From Actinomycetota bacterium (GTDB taxonomy: Bacteria > Actinomycetota > Acidimicrobiia > Acidimicrobiales > Ilumatobacteraceae), in the NCBI GenBank assembly GCA_009705865.1, contig WLSJ01000023.1, positions 1 through 16,394 on the forward strand: a stretch of DNA of 16,394 bases, in the 5' to 3' direction. How positions within the stretch are numbered: the stretch's first letter is position 1; every line of letters begins with the position of its first letter. The position numbers and the translations under genes were made by a program. Positions 7,821 to 15,408 of this stretch are shown piece after piece. The notes below the pieces were generated by a model that was not told the DNA's origin, did no database searches, and saw nothing but the letters and a program-made list of their open reading frames with translations.

Positions 7821-9774
7821 GGGAAGCTATCTCCTTCGTGTGACCGTCATGTGACGGTGAATCAAAATCGATTGGTTCGGGTACTGAGGGTTCGAGAACC
7901 CATCCGAATGACGAGAAGAGAACAACCAGTGCGCCCACAACCATGATTGGGGTTCCGTAAATGATTCCCATGCCAAGTACTGCAACACCAATGGAAAGCA
8001 GCAGCGGCCAATACGAAGCTCCGGGCATGTGAATGTCAGCATCTGCGGCCGCTTCTTCTGCGCGGACAAGATCTTCGCCCTTTGCAACTTGGGTCATCAC
8101 ATGAGTGGTTTCGTCTTCAACATACTTACGGTGGAAGAACTCATCGAGGTGATGCACCACAGGTATGCGATCAAAGTTGTGCACTTTAGGAGGGCTCGTT
8201 GTGAGCCATTCAAGTGTGCGCGCATCCCACGGGTCAAGCGGTGCGCGCTCTTTGTTGCGAGTGGTCTTGATGACGTTGATAATGAAGAACAGCACGCCGA
8301 CGGCCAAAATGAATGAGCCAATCGATGACACCATGTTCCAGAAACCAAGGTTAAAGAATCCTTCACCGGCACGAGCTTCAGTCCACACGTACATACGGCG
8401 AGGCTGACCTTGAAGACCAAGAATATGCATTGGGCCGAACGTGAGGTTCATGCCAATGACCATGAACCAGAAGTTCCATGTACCTAATTTTTCATTGAGC
8501 ATCTTGCCGAATACTTTTGGCCACCAGTAATAGAAGCCGGAGAACAATCCGAACACCATTCCACCGAACAACACGTAATGGAAGTGAGCAACGATGTAAT
8601 ACGTATCGGTTTGTTGAGTGTCAGAAGGAGCAACTGCGTGAGTAACGCCTGACAAACCACCGATAGTGAAAAGAACTACAAGTCCGATAGCAAACTTCAT
8701 TGCTGCTGAGTACCAAATCTTGCCGCCCCACATAGTGAGCAGCCAGTTGAAGATTTTTACTCCGGTGGGAATAGCGATTGCCATCGTTGCCATTGAGAAC
8801 ACAGCTACAGATACAGGTCCAAGACCAGACGCGAACATATGGTGAGCCCATACACCGAAACCGACAAGTCCGATGGAAGCTCCGGAGAACACAACGAATG
8901 GATAACCGAAGAGCGGTTTACGCGAGAAAGTAGGAAGCACTTCAGAGATAATGCCGAACGCCGGCAAAATTAAGACGTACACCTCCGGATGGCCGAAGAT
9001 CCAGAATAAGTGTTGCCACAGCAGTGGGTCGGCACCTTGAGACACATCAAAGAAGGTGGCTCCATACGAACGCTGGAACATCAACAATACGAGAGCCACG
9101 GTGATCACGGGAAGTGAGAACACCAAGAGGAACTGCACAACCAAGATCATCCATGTGAACACAGGCATCTTCATAAGGGTCATGCCGGGTGCGCGCATAT
9201 TCAGCACGGTGACAATGAGGTTGATAGAACCAATCAGTGAAGCGATACCTGCAATTTGCAAACCAAGAACCCAGAAGTCAACACCATTACTTGGTGAGAA
9301 CACAGGACCAGAGTTTGGCGCATACATGAACCAACCACCATCAGCTGCTCCGCCGAGGAACCATGACGCATTCAAAATGAGGCCACCGCTCAGGAACAGC
9401 CAGAAAGACAATGCGTTGAGACGAGGGAACGCAACGTCTCGAGCACCAATTTGAAGTGGCAAGAAATAGTTTGCGAATGCTGCAGCCATAGGCATAGCGA
9501 AGAGGAAAATCATCGTGGTCGCATGCATGGTGAACATTTGGTTGTACTTGTCAGCGCTAAGAATGCGACCGTCTGGAAGTGCTAACTGCAAACGAATAAA
9601 CAGAGCCTCGATACCACCGACGATGAAGAACGTAAAGGCAACACAGCCATACATAATTCCGAGTTTCTTGTGGTCAACAGTAAAGAGCCATTCACGCCAG
9701 CCTTTTGTATTGACCGGACGGCGTACTGCACCGAGTGACTGAGATGATGAAATTGGTAGTTCGTTGGTCGCCAT
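7813..9774 (-). CDS. ctaD: Cytochrome c oxidase subunit I, A1-type, with C-terminal CtaF-like helical hairpin
   Basis: Catalytic subunit of the terminal oxidase, 653 aa, twelve core helices plus two. It reduces O2 to water and pumps protons. All ligands are present: low-spin heme His84 and His399, high-spin heme His397, CuB His262, His311 and His312, and Tyr266 of the HPEVY cross-link. The D-channel Asp113 (ARDVAFPRLN), Glu264 and K-channel Lys340 (PTGVK) mark it as A1 type; R459-R460 would bind heme propionates. Residues about 505-583 form a charged linker, and about 587-628 form a two-helix hairpin matching the CtaF-like segment of the fusion protein at 11040-12164. The ATG has GGAG 8 nt upstream and lies 12 bp after ctaC. 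Confidence 0.97.
   Translation of the reverse strand: MATNELPISSSQSLGAVRRPVNTKGWREWLFTVDHKKLGIMYGCVAFTFFIVGGIEALFIRLQLALPDGRILSADKYNQMFTMHATTMIFLFAMPMAAAFANYFLPLQIGARDVAFPRLNALSFWLFLSGGLILNASWFLGGAADGGWFMYAPNSGPVFSPSNGVDFWVLGLQIAGIASLIGSINLIVTVLNMRAPGMTLMKMPVFTWMILVVQFLLVFSLPVITVALVLLMFQRSYGATFFDVSQGADPLLWQHLFWIFGHPEVYVLILPAFGIISEVLPTFSRKPLFGYPFVVFSGASIGLVGFGVWAHHMFASGLGPVSVAVFSMATMAIAIPTGVKIFNWLLTMWGGKIWYSAAMKFAIGLVVLFTIGGLSGVTHAVAPSDTQQTDTYYIVAHFHYVLFGGMVFGLFSGFYYWWPKVFGKMLNEKLGTWNFWFMVIGMNLTFGPMHILGLQGQPRRMYVWTEARAGEGFFNLGFWNMVSSIGSFILAVGVLFFIINVIKTTRNKERAPLDPWDARTLEWLTTSPPKVHNFDRIPVVHHLDEFFHRKYVEDETTHVMTQVAKGEDLVRAEEAAADADIHMPGASYWPLLLSIGVAVLGMGIIYGTPIMVVGALVVLFSSFGWVLEPSVPEPIDFDSPSHDGHTKEIASLG
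7831..7836 (-). promoter_or_regulatory. Ribosome binding site deciding the TTG start of ctaE
   Basis: On the minus strand AAGGAG lies 10 nt before TTG (7820-7818) and inside the last codons of ctaD. No ATG or GTG is better placed, so the TTG is the likely start. Confidence 0.6.
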
Positions 9775-9786
9775 GGGGTTCTCCGA

Positions 9787-11043
9787 TTACTTCAGTGTCA
9801 GTAGGTAAGCGACGAGTTTGTCGATGTCTGTTTCAGTAAGACCAAGATTCGGCATACCACGATATTTTCCACCCGATGGTCCCAACTTTGTTGGGTCAGA
9901 ATACATTGGCTTCATTGCTGGTGCATTGCGCAACCACGCACGAAGATCAGTTGCGTTCAAGCAAGACTCTGATACACCAGCAAGATATTTCGCACCGATG
10001 GCCTCGGGGCTTGCATCCCACACATCACTGCGACAGGTCTTGTTCAACAAGTCAAATTTTGCACCAGCAAAAGTGTTGCGTGTCATGAGATGTGAAAGGT
10101 TCGGAGCTGCACCGGAATAAACGTTCTCGTCTGGTGCCGCAAGGGCAGGCGTACCATCAGCCTTCTTCAAGCCGTTGACTTGATGGCAACGAATGCACTG
10201 ATTCAAGAAAACGCCTTCGCCCTCTTTCGCAAGTGTTCCATCTGCAGGAGACGTATACGCCTTCTGTTGATTAGCGGCCCACTTGGCAAAATCTTCTTTT
10301 GAAAGCGCAATGGCTTCCATGCGCATGTTGGCGTGAGAGAGTCCGCAGAATTCAGTGCACTGACCAGCAAAAAGACCCGGCTTGTCAGCCTGGAGGCGCA
10401 ACAAGTTGATGCGGCCTGGAACAGCATCTTTCTTACCATTCAACGCCGGGATCCAGTACGAGTGAATAACGTCGCGACTTGTCTCGCGCAACAACACTTT
10501 GGTTCCTACAGGAATAACTAGTTGACCCGACGTAATGATCGGTTGAGTGATGCCTTGTTCTGCCTGTGCTGGATAGTCATATTCCCACCACCACTGCTGA
10601 CCAGTGACGTTGATAACCATTTGAGTGTCTTCAGTATTCGAAAGTTCAAAGATTCCGCGGAATGTGAAGACACCGACGACTGTGAGAATGAGTGCAGGAA
10701 TAATCGTGAGAATGATTTCAACGATTGGCTTTCCGTGGCTTTGGGACGGAATTGGCTGACCACGGTCTTTGAACTTCCAGAAGGTGTACGCAGCAAACGC
10801 GAAAACTAGAACGCCTACAACACCTGCCATGGGGAAAATAATCCACTGCAAATTGTTAATGACTTGAGCATTATCGCCTCGTGGCTGCCAAGTATCTTGC
10901 GGTGCGTTTGTAGCGCAACCAGCAAGGAAGACGAGACCAACCAAGGTCGCGATCGAGTTGCGAATGCGATGACTTGATGACTTCACGTTGTTCACGATAT
11001 CCATAGCCTTTTCTGAAGAGTGAGGAGAACTTGAGTGACTCAC
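9787..11043 (-). CDS. ctaC: Cytochrome c oxidase subunit II fused to cytochrome c (caa3 type), lipoprotein
   Basis: Subunit II, 418 aa, which accepts electrons and passes them through CuA to CtaD. A lipobox LAGC (C43) ends the signal peptide. Two helices follow (about 65-90 and 108-132). The cupredoxin domain holds GQQWWWEYDYP (148-158), a probable electron entry patch, and a complete CuA site: H194, C229, E231, C233, H237 and M240. The C-terminal cytochrome c domain has heme site C283-I-R-C286-H287 and likely axial Met397 (RGMPNLGLTE). Between these lies an unusually long segment with C337 and C361. The GTG at 11043 overlaps the upstream stop (GTGA); an internal ATG at codon 14 would give a more usual signal peptide length. 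Confidence 0.95.
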   Translation of the reverse strand: MSHSSSPHSSEKAMDIVNNVKSSSHRIRNSIATLVGLVFLAGCATNAPQDTWQPRGDNAQVINNLQWIIFPMAGVVGVLVFAFAAYTFWKFKDRGQPIPSQSHGKPIVEIILTIIPALILTVVGVFTFRGIFELSNTEDTQMVINVTGQQWWWEYDYPAQAEQGITQPIITSGQLVIPVGTKVLLRETSRDVIHSYWIPALNGKKDAVPGRINLLRLQADKPGLFAGQCTEFCGLSHANMRMEAIALSKEDFAKWAANQQKAYTSPADGTLAKEGEGVFLNQCIRCHQVNGLKKADGTPALAAPDENVYSGAAPNLSHLMTRNTFAGAKFDLLNKTCRSDVWDASPEAIGAKYLAGVSESCLNATDLRAWLRNAPAMKPMYSDPTKLGPSGGKYRGMPNLGLTETDIDKLVAYLLTLK

Positions 11044-12164
11044 GGCACGACCAACTTGATTTCGCCAGTTGCACCAGGAACTGTGAATGAGTACGGCTCA
11101 GCTTCAGTAGCTGGCTTTGGAATCGTAAGCGTCATCACTTGCTCTTGATTTTCACCGGTCAGCTGTGTGCATGTTCCGACCTTTTCCACCACGCCGGTTG
11201 CGGCAACTTTGGCTGAACCCAAGTTGACAACAAGACGATGCTGCTCAGCATCAAGGTTGCGGAACATGACTGATGTTGCATTAGACCTAGGAATAGTGAT
11301 GGTGTCGACTTTGGTCTTCATACCAATTGCTTCTGCATACACCTTTCCATCTTTAACAAAGATGGTGGCGGTCACTGCAGACCTCAGCGACACTGTGTTG
11401 TTTGCAAGATGGTCGTAGTGATCAGATGCTTCTTCTCCACATTCACGATGTGAAGCGTCGTAATGATCTTCAGCAGATGCAACTGCAAGTTCATGGCGTT
11501 CACCAGAAAGGGCGGCAAAGGTTCCTGCGCCAGCAAGTGCCAGAACTGCGAGAACCGACACAACAACTGTAAGAGTGCCCTTCATGGACGGCTTAGTTGC
11601 AATGAGCACACCAACTACAAGAATTGCGGTGGCAACCACGATGAAAATGATGGGGCCAGATTCTTTGGACACAGCGAGTACCACGCGAGAAAAGAAGAAC
11701 GCAATAACACCAAGACCAACAGCTGCAAGTCCGGGGTACTCAATTGCGCTGATTGCACGAGCACGTGCGAACTGATTGAATTTCTGATCAGCTGAGGCAC
11801 CATCGGCCCAGTTCTGAATAGACCATTCAACGCCGCCACCAATAAGAACAGCAATACCGAGAATAAACACTGCAGAGACTGTTGCTAAACCTGTGAGTAC
11901 AAGTGCTGCGCCGAAGGCGAACACAATTGGCCAGAACGAAGGTGAGCCACCGGTTGATGATGCGCCTACAGCTTCTTCGCCTTCGTAAACATCGCCGTCA
12001 CGAGTAAACAATGCCATTGCACCAATCAGGGCGCCAGAACCTGCAAGGCCAAAGAGTGCAATTGCACCGAGGTCTGAAGGGTTCACAAGAACCATGTACA
12101 AAATTGCAGAAATTAATGAAAGGCCAGTGAGGCCGAAGAAATATTTTGAACCGGGGGTAATCAT
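11040..12164 (-). CDS. Fusion: CtaF-like oxidase subunit IV module, extra helices, cupredoxin-like domain
   Basis: Protein of 374 aa that I do not recognise as a single known family. Residues 1 to about 120 resemble the actinobacterial aa3 subunit IV (CtaF): helices at about 8-26 and 33-53, then SFWPIVFAFGAAL (76-88) and a hairpin ending in EWSIQNW. Three further helices follow (about 142-165, 171-190 and 197-219). A linker rich in His and acidic residues (222-252: H224, H234, H239, C242, H249, H252) leads to a C-terminal beta-rich domain (about 258-374) resembling a cupredoxin. It keeps the first ligand-like His309 (AEQHRLVV) but the terminal strand reads YSFTVPGATGEIKL, where a type 1 site would have C, H and M. 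Position between oxidase genes (6 bp after the III-like gene, 4-nt overlap with ctaC) argues for a complex subunit. Confidence 0.75.
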   Translation of the reverse strand: MITPGSKYFFGLTGLSLISAILYMVLVNPSDLGAIALFGLAGSGALIGAMALFTRDGDVYEGEEAVGASSTGGSPSFWPIVFAFGAALVLTGLATVSAVFILGIAVLIGGGVEWSIQNWADGASADQKFNQFARARAISAIEYPGLAAVGLGVIAFFFSRVVLAVSKESGPIIFIVVATAILVVGVLIATKPSMKGTLTVVVSVLAVLALAGAGTFAALSGERHELAVASAEDHYDASHRECGEEASDHYDHLANNTVSLRSAVTATIFVKDGKVYAEAIGMKTKVDTITIPRSNATSVMFRNLDAEQHRLVVNLGSAKVAATGVVEKVGTCTQLTGENQEQVMTLTIPKPATEAEPYSFTVPGATGEIKLVVP

Positions 12165-12170
12165 CTGGAC

Positions 12171-12776
12171 CTACTTCTGTACGTACACCACGAACCACAC
12201 CACAGCAAACGCCGCAGTGAGGAAGTACCAATAGAACGCGTGGGCGTTAACCACATCTTGGTCATTGTCACGACCGCCAACAGAACGAAAGAAAGCAACA
12301 AGACTAAAAGCCATTGCACCAACTACCAGCAGCAACATCGTGCCGGTGATGGAATAGAACATTGTCTGAAATTTGCCATCGGCCAAGCCGATATTCATTT
12401 GGCTATAGACCGCAATTTGTGCATTGACAATTGCAAGACCTATAACAAAAGAAATTGCTAATGCAAGCGAACGGTGCGGTGCATCATCACGCTTTGCCGA
12501 GTACACAGCCCACTGTGCCATCAAAGCGCCCACAGGAAAAGTAATCAACATGACGTTGGCAGCAACTTCAGGAATTGTGATTCCGGCTGGCATCCAGTCT
12601 TTGATGACTTTAAGGCCGTCAGAAGAACTACGAGTTGGAGCACCGGCGCGAAACTTCAACCACATCGCGACCATTCCCATGATGATCATGAATGCAGACG
12701 CCGAAGCCAACGCTGTAGCCACGACTATTTGTCGACGTGGTGCAGGTGCAGGAGCTGCTGGTAATGCAATTGTCAT
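12171..12776 (-). CDS. Cytochrome oxidase subunit III-like protein, divergent
   Basis: Membrane protein of 201 aa with five helices (about 20-41, 68-93, 103-124, 138-164 and 176-199), matching the topology of CtaE. The best anchor is the C-terminal NAHAFYWYFLTAAFAVVW (177-194), aligned with CtaE YWHFVDIVW, but the conserved H and D are Tyr184 and Thr187. The segment NAQIAVYSQ (118-126) replaces GQVYEF and loses the glutamate, and the HGVHV motif is replaced by hydrophobic residues in helix 4. Its ATG overlaps the stop of the subunit I-like gene (ATGA). It therefore looks like the subunit III partner of that protein. Function unknown; membership in the COX3 superfamily is a judgement from motif spacing and context. 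Confidence 0.78.
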   Translation of the reverse strand: MTIALPAAPAPAPRRQIVVATALASASAFMIIMGMVAMWLKFRAGAPTRSSSDGLKVIKDWMPAGITIPEVAANVMLITFPVGALMAQWAVYSAKRDDAPHRSLALAISFVIGLAIVNAQIAVYSQMNIGLADGKFQTMFYSITGTMLLLVVGAMAFSLVAFFRSVGGRDNDQDVVNAHAFYWYFLTAAFAVVWFVVYVQK

Positions 12777-14269
12777 GCTGGTACCTCTTGTGAAACTGGT
12801 GTTCCTTGGCGAATTGCATCAACAAGCAATGCAACAAAACCAATCACAGTGATAATGAATAAACCATGCCCGAGCGTGGAGAGAATGTTCCACAATGCCA
12901 TTGGGCCTTTGTAGTCAAAACCGACAACTGTGTCTGCAGGTTGTTTTGAAAAGCCTGCGATGTACAACGGGAATGCTGCCAACACGGTGCCAAGTAATCC
13001 GATTAGTGCAAGCCCGATCACTTTTGTGTCGTTGATGACGCGGCCCCACAAGGCAGGTGCCCAATGAGTAAGTGCTGCAAGCGCGCTTAACAAACCGCCG
13101 TACACCAAGTACAGAACGATTCCTTCAGAAAACACTGTGCCTTCAAGTGACGTTGCTTTCACGGTGTAGATCATGTTGCCAGCAACACCGACAAGGATCA
13201 TGATTGCGCCAAGAAATGCCAACACAAATGCGCCCGTTACTCGTGGTGTACCCATTTTCAAACAAAGCAACGATGTAAGAACAACAATAAGAACACCAAG
13301 TAGTGGAACACCATTAAAAATGGAATGCAACAAGATGCTCTTTACTTTGTCGCCGTTAGTGCCGGCCCAATCAATGAGGTGTGCAGATTGTGTTGCAGCA
13401 CCAAGAACAGCCGTAGAAATAAGCGCAATGCCCGTGAGCACTACTGGGCGCATTGGCTGTTTAATCTTTGCGGTCACTGGTGCAACTTCTGCAAGAACAC
13501 CAAGCGCCATAACAACGAACACAAAAGTCATCGGTTGCGATAACGACCAACCGAGATAAGTACTGATTCCTTTATTGCCACCAAACAACAATTTGGCGTT
13601 GGTGTGATCGACGTACACATAAACAATGGTGCCGATCATGACGGGCAAGCTCAGCAATGTTGCAATAGAGCCAGTCAAAGCTGACCACGAAAAAGCAGAC
13701 AGTTGATCAAGGGTCAAACCGGAACTACGAGAGGTAAGAATCGAAGTCGCTATGGACAGGCTTGCCGCAAGAATTCCGACAGCTGCAAGCGCAACACCAA
13801 GTAGGTACAAGTCAACTAAATCTGTTGCTCCGCCACCTGGGCCGCCGTTTCCGATGAGCGAGATATCAACCATGAGCGAGCCAAAGAGCCAGGCCCAAAA
13901 ACCAAATTGGGCAACGCGCGGGAACGCAATTGTTCGAGATCCGATTTGCAGTGGAACTACTGCAATTGCAATGCCGACAAAGAGTGGCGCGAGAACTGCA
14001 AAGACAAGTCCGAATTGGTACAACGAAAACAATTGAGGAGTTGCATCACCATGGAAGATCTGCATATGAGCAGGGCTCACACGTTCAAGACCGAACAGAA
14101 CCCCAAGTACGGCCACTAGAACAGCACTCAATAGCGATGCCCCAATAAACAGACGACCAATTTTCTTATGATCAGTGCTTGTAATCCATTGGCCGACAGA
14201 TACAACAAATGCAGAGCCATTGCCCTGTGCGTGAGATGCTGCGCCGACGTGGTTGTCGATGATGGTCAT
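12773..14269 (-). CDS. Heme-copper oxidase subunit I-like protein lacking all metal ligands
   Basis: Membrane protein of 498 aa with about twelve helices, a paralog of CtaD but without its C-terminal extension. Homology anchors are STDHKKIG (31-38), VVPLQIGSRTIAFPRV (104-119), VLAEVAP (258-264) and the GG pair at 391-392. In the aligned positions every metal ligand of CtaD is gone: H84 to Y84, H262 to Q245, H311/H312 to Q294/S295, H397 to I384, H399 to L386; the cross-link Tyr266 is F249. Asp113 of the D channel is T113, Glu264 is M247, and the propionate arginines are A445-D446. The frame is intact and hydrophobicity is preserved, so it is not a pseudogene. It is the first gene of the operon; oxidase activity is very unlikely and its role is unknown. 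Confidence 0.9.
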   Translation of the reverse strand: MTIIDNHVGAASHAQGNGSAFVVSVGQWITSTDHKKIGRLFIGASLLSAVLVAVLGVLFGLERVSPAHMQIFHGDATPQLFSLYQFGLVFAVLAPLFVGIAIAVVPLQIGSRTIAFPRVAQFGFWAWLFGSLMVDISLIGNGGPGGGATDLVDLYLLGVALAAVGILAASLSIATSILTSRSSGLTLDQLSAFSWSALTGSIATLLSLPVMIGTIVYVYVDHTNAKLLFGGNKGISTYLGWSLSQPMTFVFVVMALGVLAEVAPVTAKIKQPMRPVVLTGIALISTAVLGAATQSAHLIDWAGTNGDKVKSILLHSIFNGVPLLGVLIVVLTSLLCLKMGTPRVTGAFVLAFLGAIMILVGVAGNMIYTVKATSLEGTVFSEGIVLYLVYGGLLSALAALTHWAPALWGRVINDTKVIGLALIGLLGTVLAAFPLYIAGFSKQPADTVVGFDYKGPMALWNILSTLGHGLFIITVIGFVALLVDAIRQGTPVSQEVPA

Positions 14270-14352
14270 TTTCGGATGGTCTCCCAGCTACACACCTTCA
14301 GTTCGTGAGAACTGTCGGAGCGAGTGCGCCTAGATGTAACGAAACAACACTA
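14270..14352 (-). promoter_or_regulatory. Leader and possible promoter of the nine-gene oxidase operon
   Basis: The 145-bp spacer between ctaB and the first oxidase-operon gene is the only place for a promoter before nine closely packed genes. On the minus strand TAGTGT (14352-14347) fits TANNNT; a -35 box is not convincing. It would give a leader of about 70 nt containing the inverted repeat at 14299-14314 and a GGGAG ribosome site about 10 nt before the ATG. Assignment is tentative. Confidence 0.3.
14299..14314. repeat. Perfect inverted repeat CAGTTC-N4-GAACTG upstream of oxidase operon
   Basis: Two 6-bp arms (14299-14304 and 14309-14314) flank a 4-bp centre, 30 nt upstream of the first operon start codon. 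It could be a protein operator or a small leader hairpin. The half-sites are in the opposite order to the GAAC-N4-GTTC SOS box, so LexA is not suggested. Confidence 0.5.
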
Positions 14353-14391
14353 CCCACCGCCCTGCCACAGAAGGTAAATCCCCCGATGGTC

Positions 14392-14404
14392 TGCACTTCG
14401 TGCA
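14392..14404. repeat. Short hairpin just downstream of ctaB
   Basis: TGCAC-TTC-GTGCA lies 10 nt beyond the ctaB stop. The stem is only 5 bp and is not followed by a T run, so it is at best a weak terminator or processing site. ctaB and the oxidase operon may be partly co-transcribed. Confidence 0.25.
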
Positions 14405-14414
14405 ATTGCGCTTT

Positions 14415-15356
14415 TTAGCGGACGAAGACGTCGACCGTCAGGGCGATGAAGAGCAGTGAGATATACGAGATGGAAAAGGAAAAAAGCCGCATCGAGGCAC
14501 TAGGACTATCCGATTTTCCAAGTGCAATTGTGCCCCATAAGAAAGCCACACCTAACACCAGTGCCGAAATCCCGTACACCCACCCCATATTGGAAACGGG
14601 AACGAGGATGAGAGAGCTGATCAAGAGGGCGATGGTGTACCGAATCATCGCGGAGATGACCTTTTCGTGGGACACCACGGACGGCAACATGGGCACGCCG
14701 GCCGCTGTGTAATCGTCGTTGTGCTTGATTGCAAGTGCCCAAAAATGGGGTGGGGTCCATAAGAAAATGACGAGAAACAGCAGCCATGGGGTCCAGCTGA
14801 GGGAGTTGGTGACCGCGGCCCACCCCACAAGGACTGGTACGGCCCCTGCAGCTCCGCCAATCACGATGTTTTGCTTGCTGGTGCGCTTCAGCCACAAGGA
14901 ATAGATAAAGACGTAGAAAAGGGTGGCAGACAGGGCCAAAATGCCTGAAAGCAGGTTTGTTCCGGCCCATAACACCAAAAAAGCCACGATTTCTAACGAA
15001 ATGGCGAAAATAAGCCCGTTTCGTGGAGAAATGAGCCCGGTGACTAAAGGACGATTCTTGGTGCGTTCCATCAGGGCATCAATATCGCGGTCGATGTACA
15101 TATTGATGGCGTTAGCTCCACCAGCAGCCAGCGTGCCGCCCACCATCGTGACCACCATGAGCCACAGGCTTGGCCAGCCATCATTGGCAACAACCATGGT
15201 GGGAATAGTGGTGATGAGAAGCAATTCAATGATGCGGGGCTTCGTGAGAGCGATGTACCCGGCCACGACAGTGGTGGGAATACGACCAGATTCATGACCT
15301 CTACGGCGCGTCAAGCGAGACGGGACAAATGGGCGGACATTGATCGGCACGGTCAC
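14415..15356 (-). CDS. ctaB: Protoheme IX farnesyltransferase (heme O synthase)
   Basis: UbiA-family membrane prenyltransferase, 313 aa, which adds a farnesyl group to heme b to make heme O, the precursor of the heme A used by CtaD. The first Asp-rich motif is NMYIDRDIDALMERTKNRP (N85, D89, D93), and the second conserved loop is KHNDDYTAAGVPMLP, with FLWTPPHFWALAIKH before it. About nine helices are visible. The residue 1-30 extension is basic and variable. The GTG at 15356 is the longest start; GTG at 15350 is an alternative because TACGAT (15364-15359, minus) lies 8 nt before it, as in leaderless genes. Heme A synthase (ctaA) is not in this window. Confidence 0.96.
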   Translation of the reverse strand: MTVPINVRPFVPSRLTRRRGHESGRIPTTVVAGYIALTKPRIIELLLITTIPTMVVANDGWPSLWLMVVTMVGGTLAAGGANAINMYIDRDIDALMERTKNRPLVTGLISPRNGLIFAISLEIVAFLVLWAGTNLLSGILALSATLFYVFIYSLWLKRTSKQNIVIGGAAGAVPVLVGWAAVTNSLSWTPWLLFLVIFLWTPPHFWALAIKHNDDYTAAGVPMLPSVVSHEKVISAMIRYTIALLISSLILVPVSNMGWVYGISALVLGVAFLWGTIALGKSDSPSASMRLFSFSISYISLLFIALTVDVFVR

Positions 15357-15408
15357 CCATCGTATTGGTGGGTAGGCAACAACGCCTATTCACCAGCAGA
15401 ATGAATCT

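Noticed and set aside
12773..14269. The subunit I-like gene as a decaying pseudogene of ctaD
   Set aside because: The reading frame is uninterrupted over 498 codons, helix pattern and structural motifs (STDHKK, PLQIG, AFPR) are kept, and both neighbours are coupled by short overlaps or spacers. Random decay would not replace all ligands while keeping the frame.
12773..14269. The subunit I-like protein as a cbb3 oxidase or NO reductase (CcoN/NorB)
   Set aside because: Those families also need the six histidines, which are absent here; the closest motif matches are to A-type CtaD of the same operon.
14299..14314. LexA/SOS box upstream of the oxidase operon
   Set aside because: The Gram-positive SOS box is GAAC-N4-GTTC; here the half-sites are reversed (GTTC-N4-GAAC), and an oxidase operon is not an expected SOS target.
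14392..14404. Rho-independent terminator after ctaB
   Set aside because: The stem is 5 bp and no T run follows on the minus strand; kept only as a weak hairpin.
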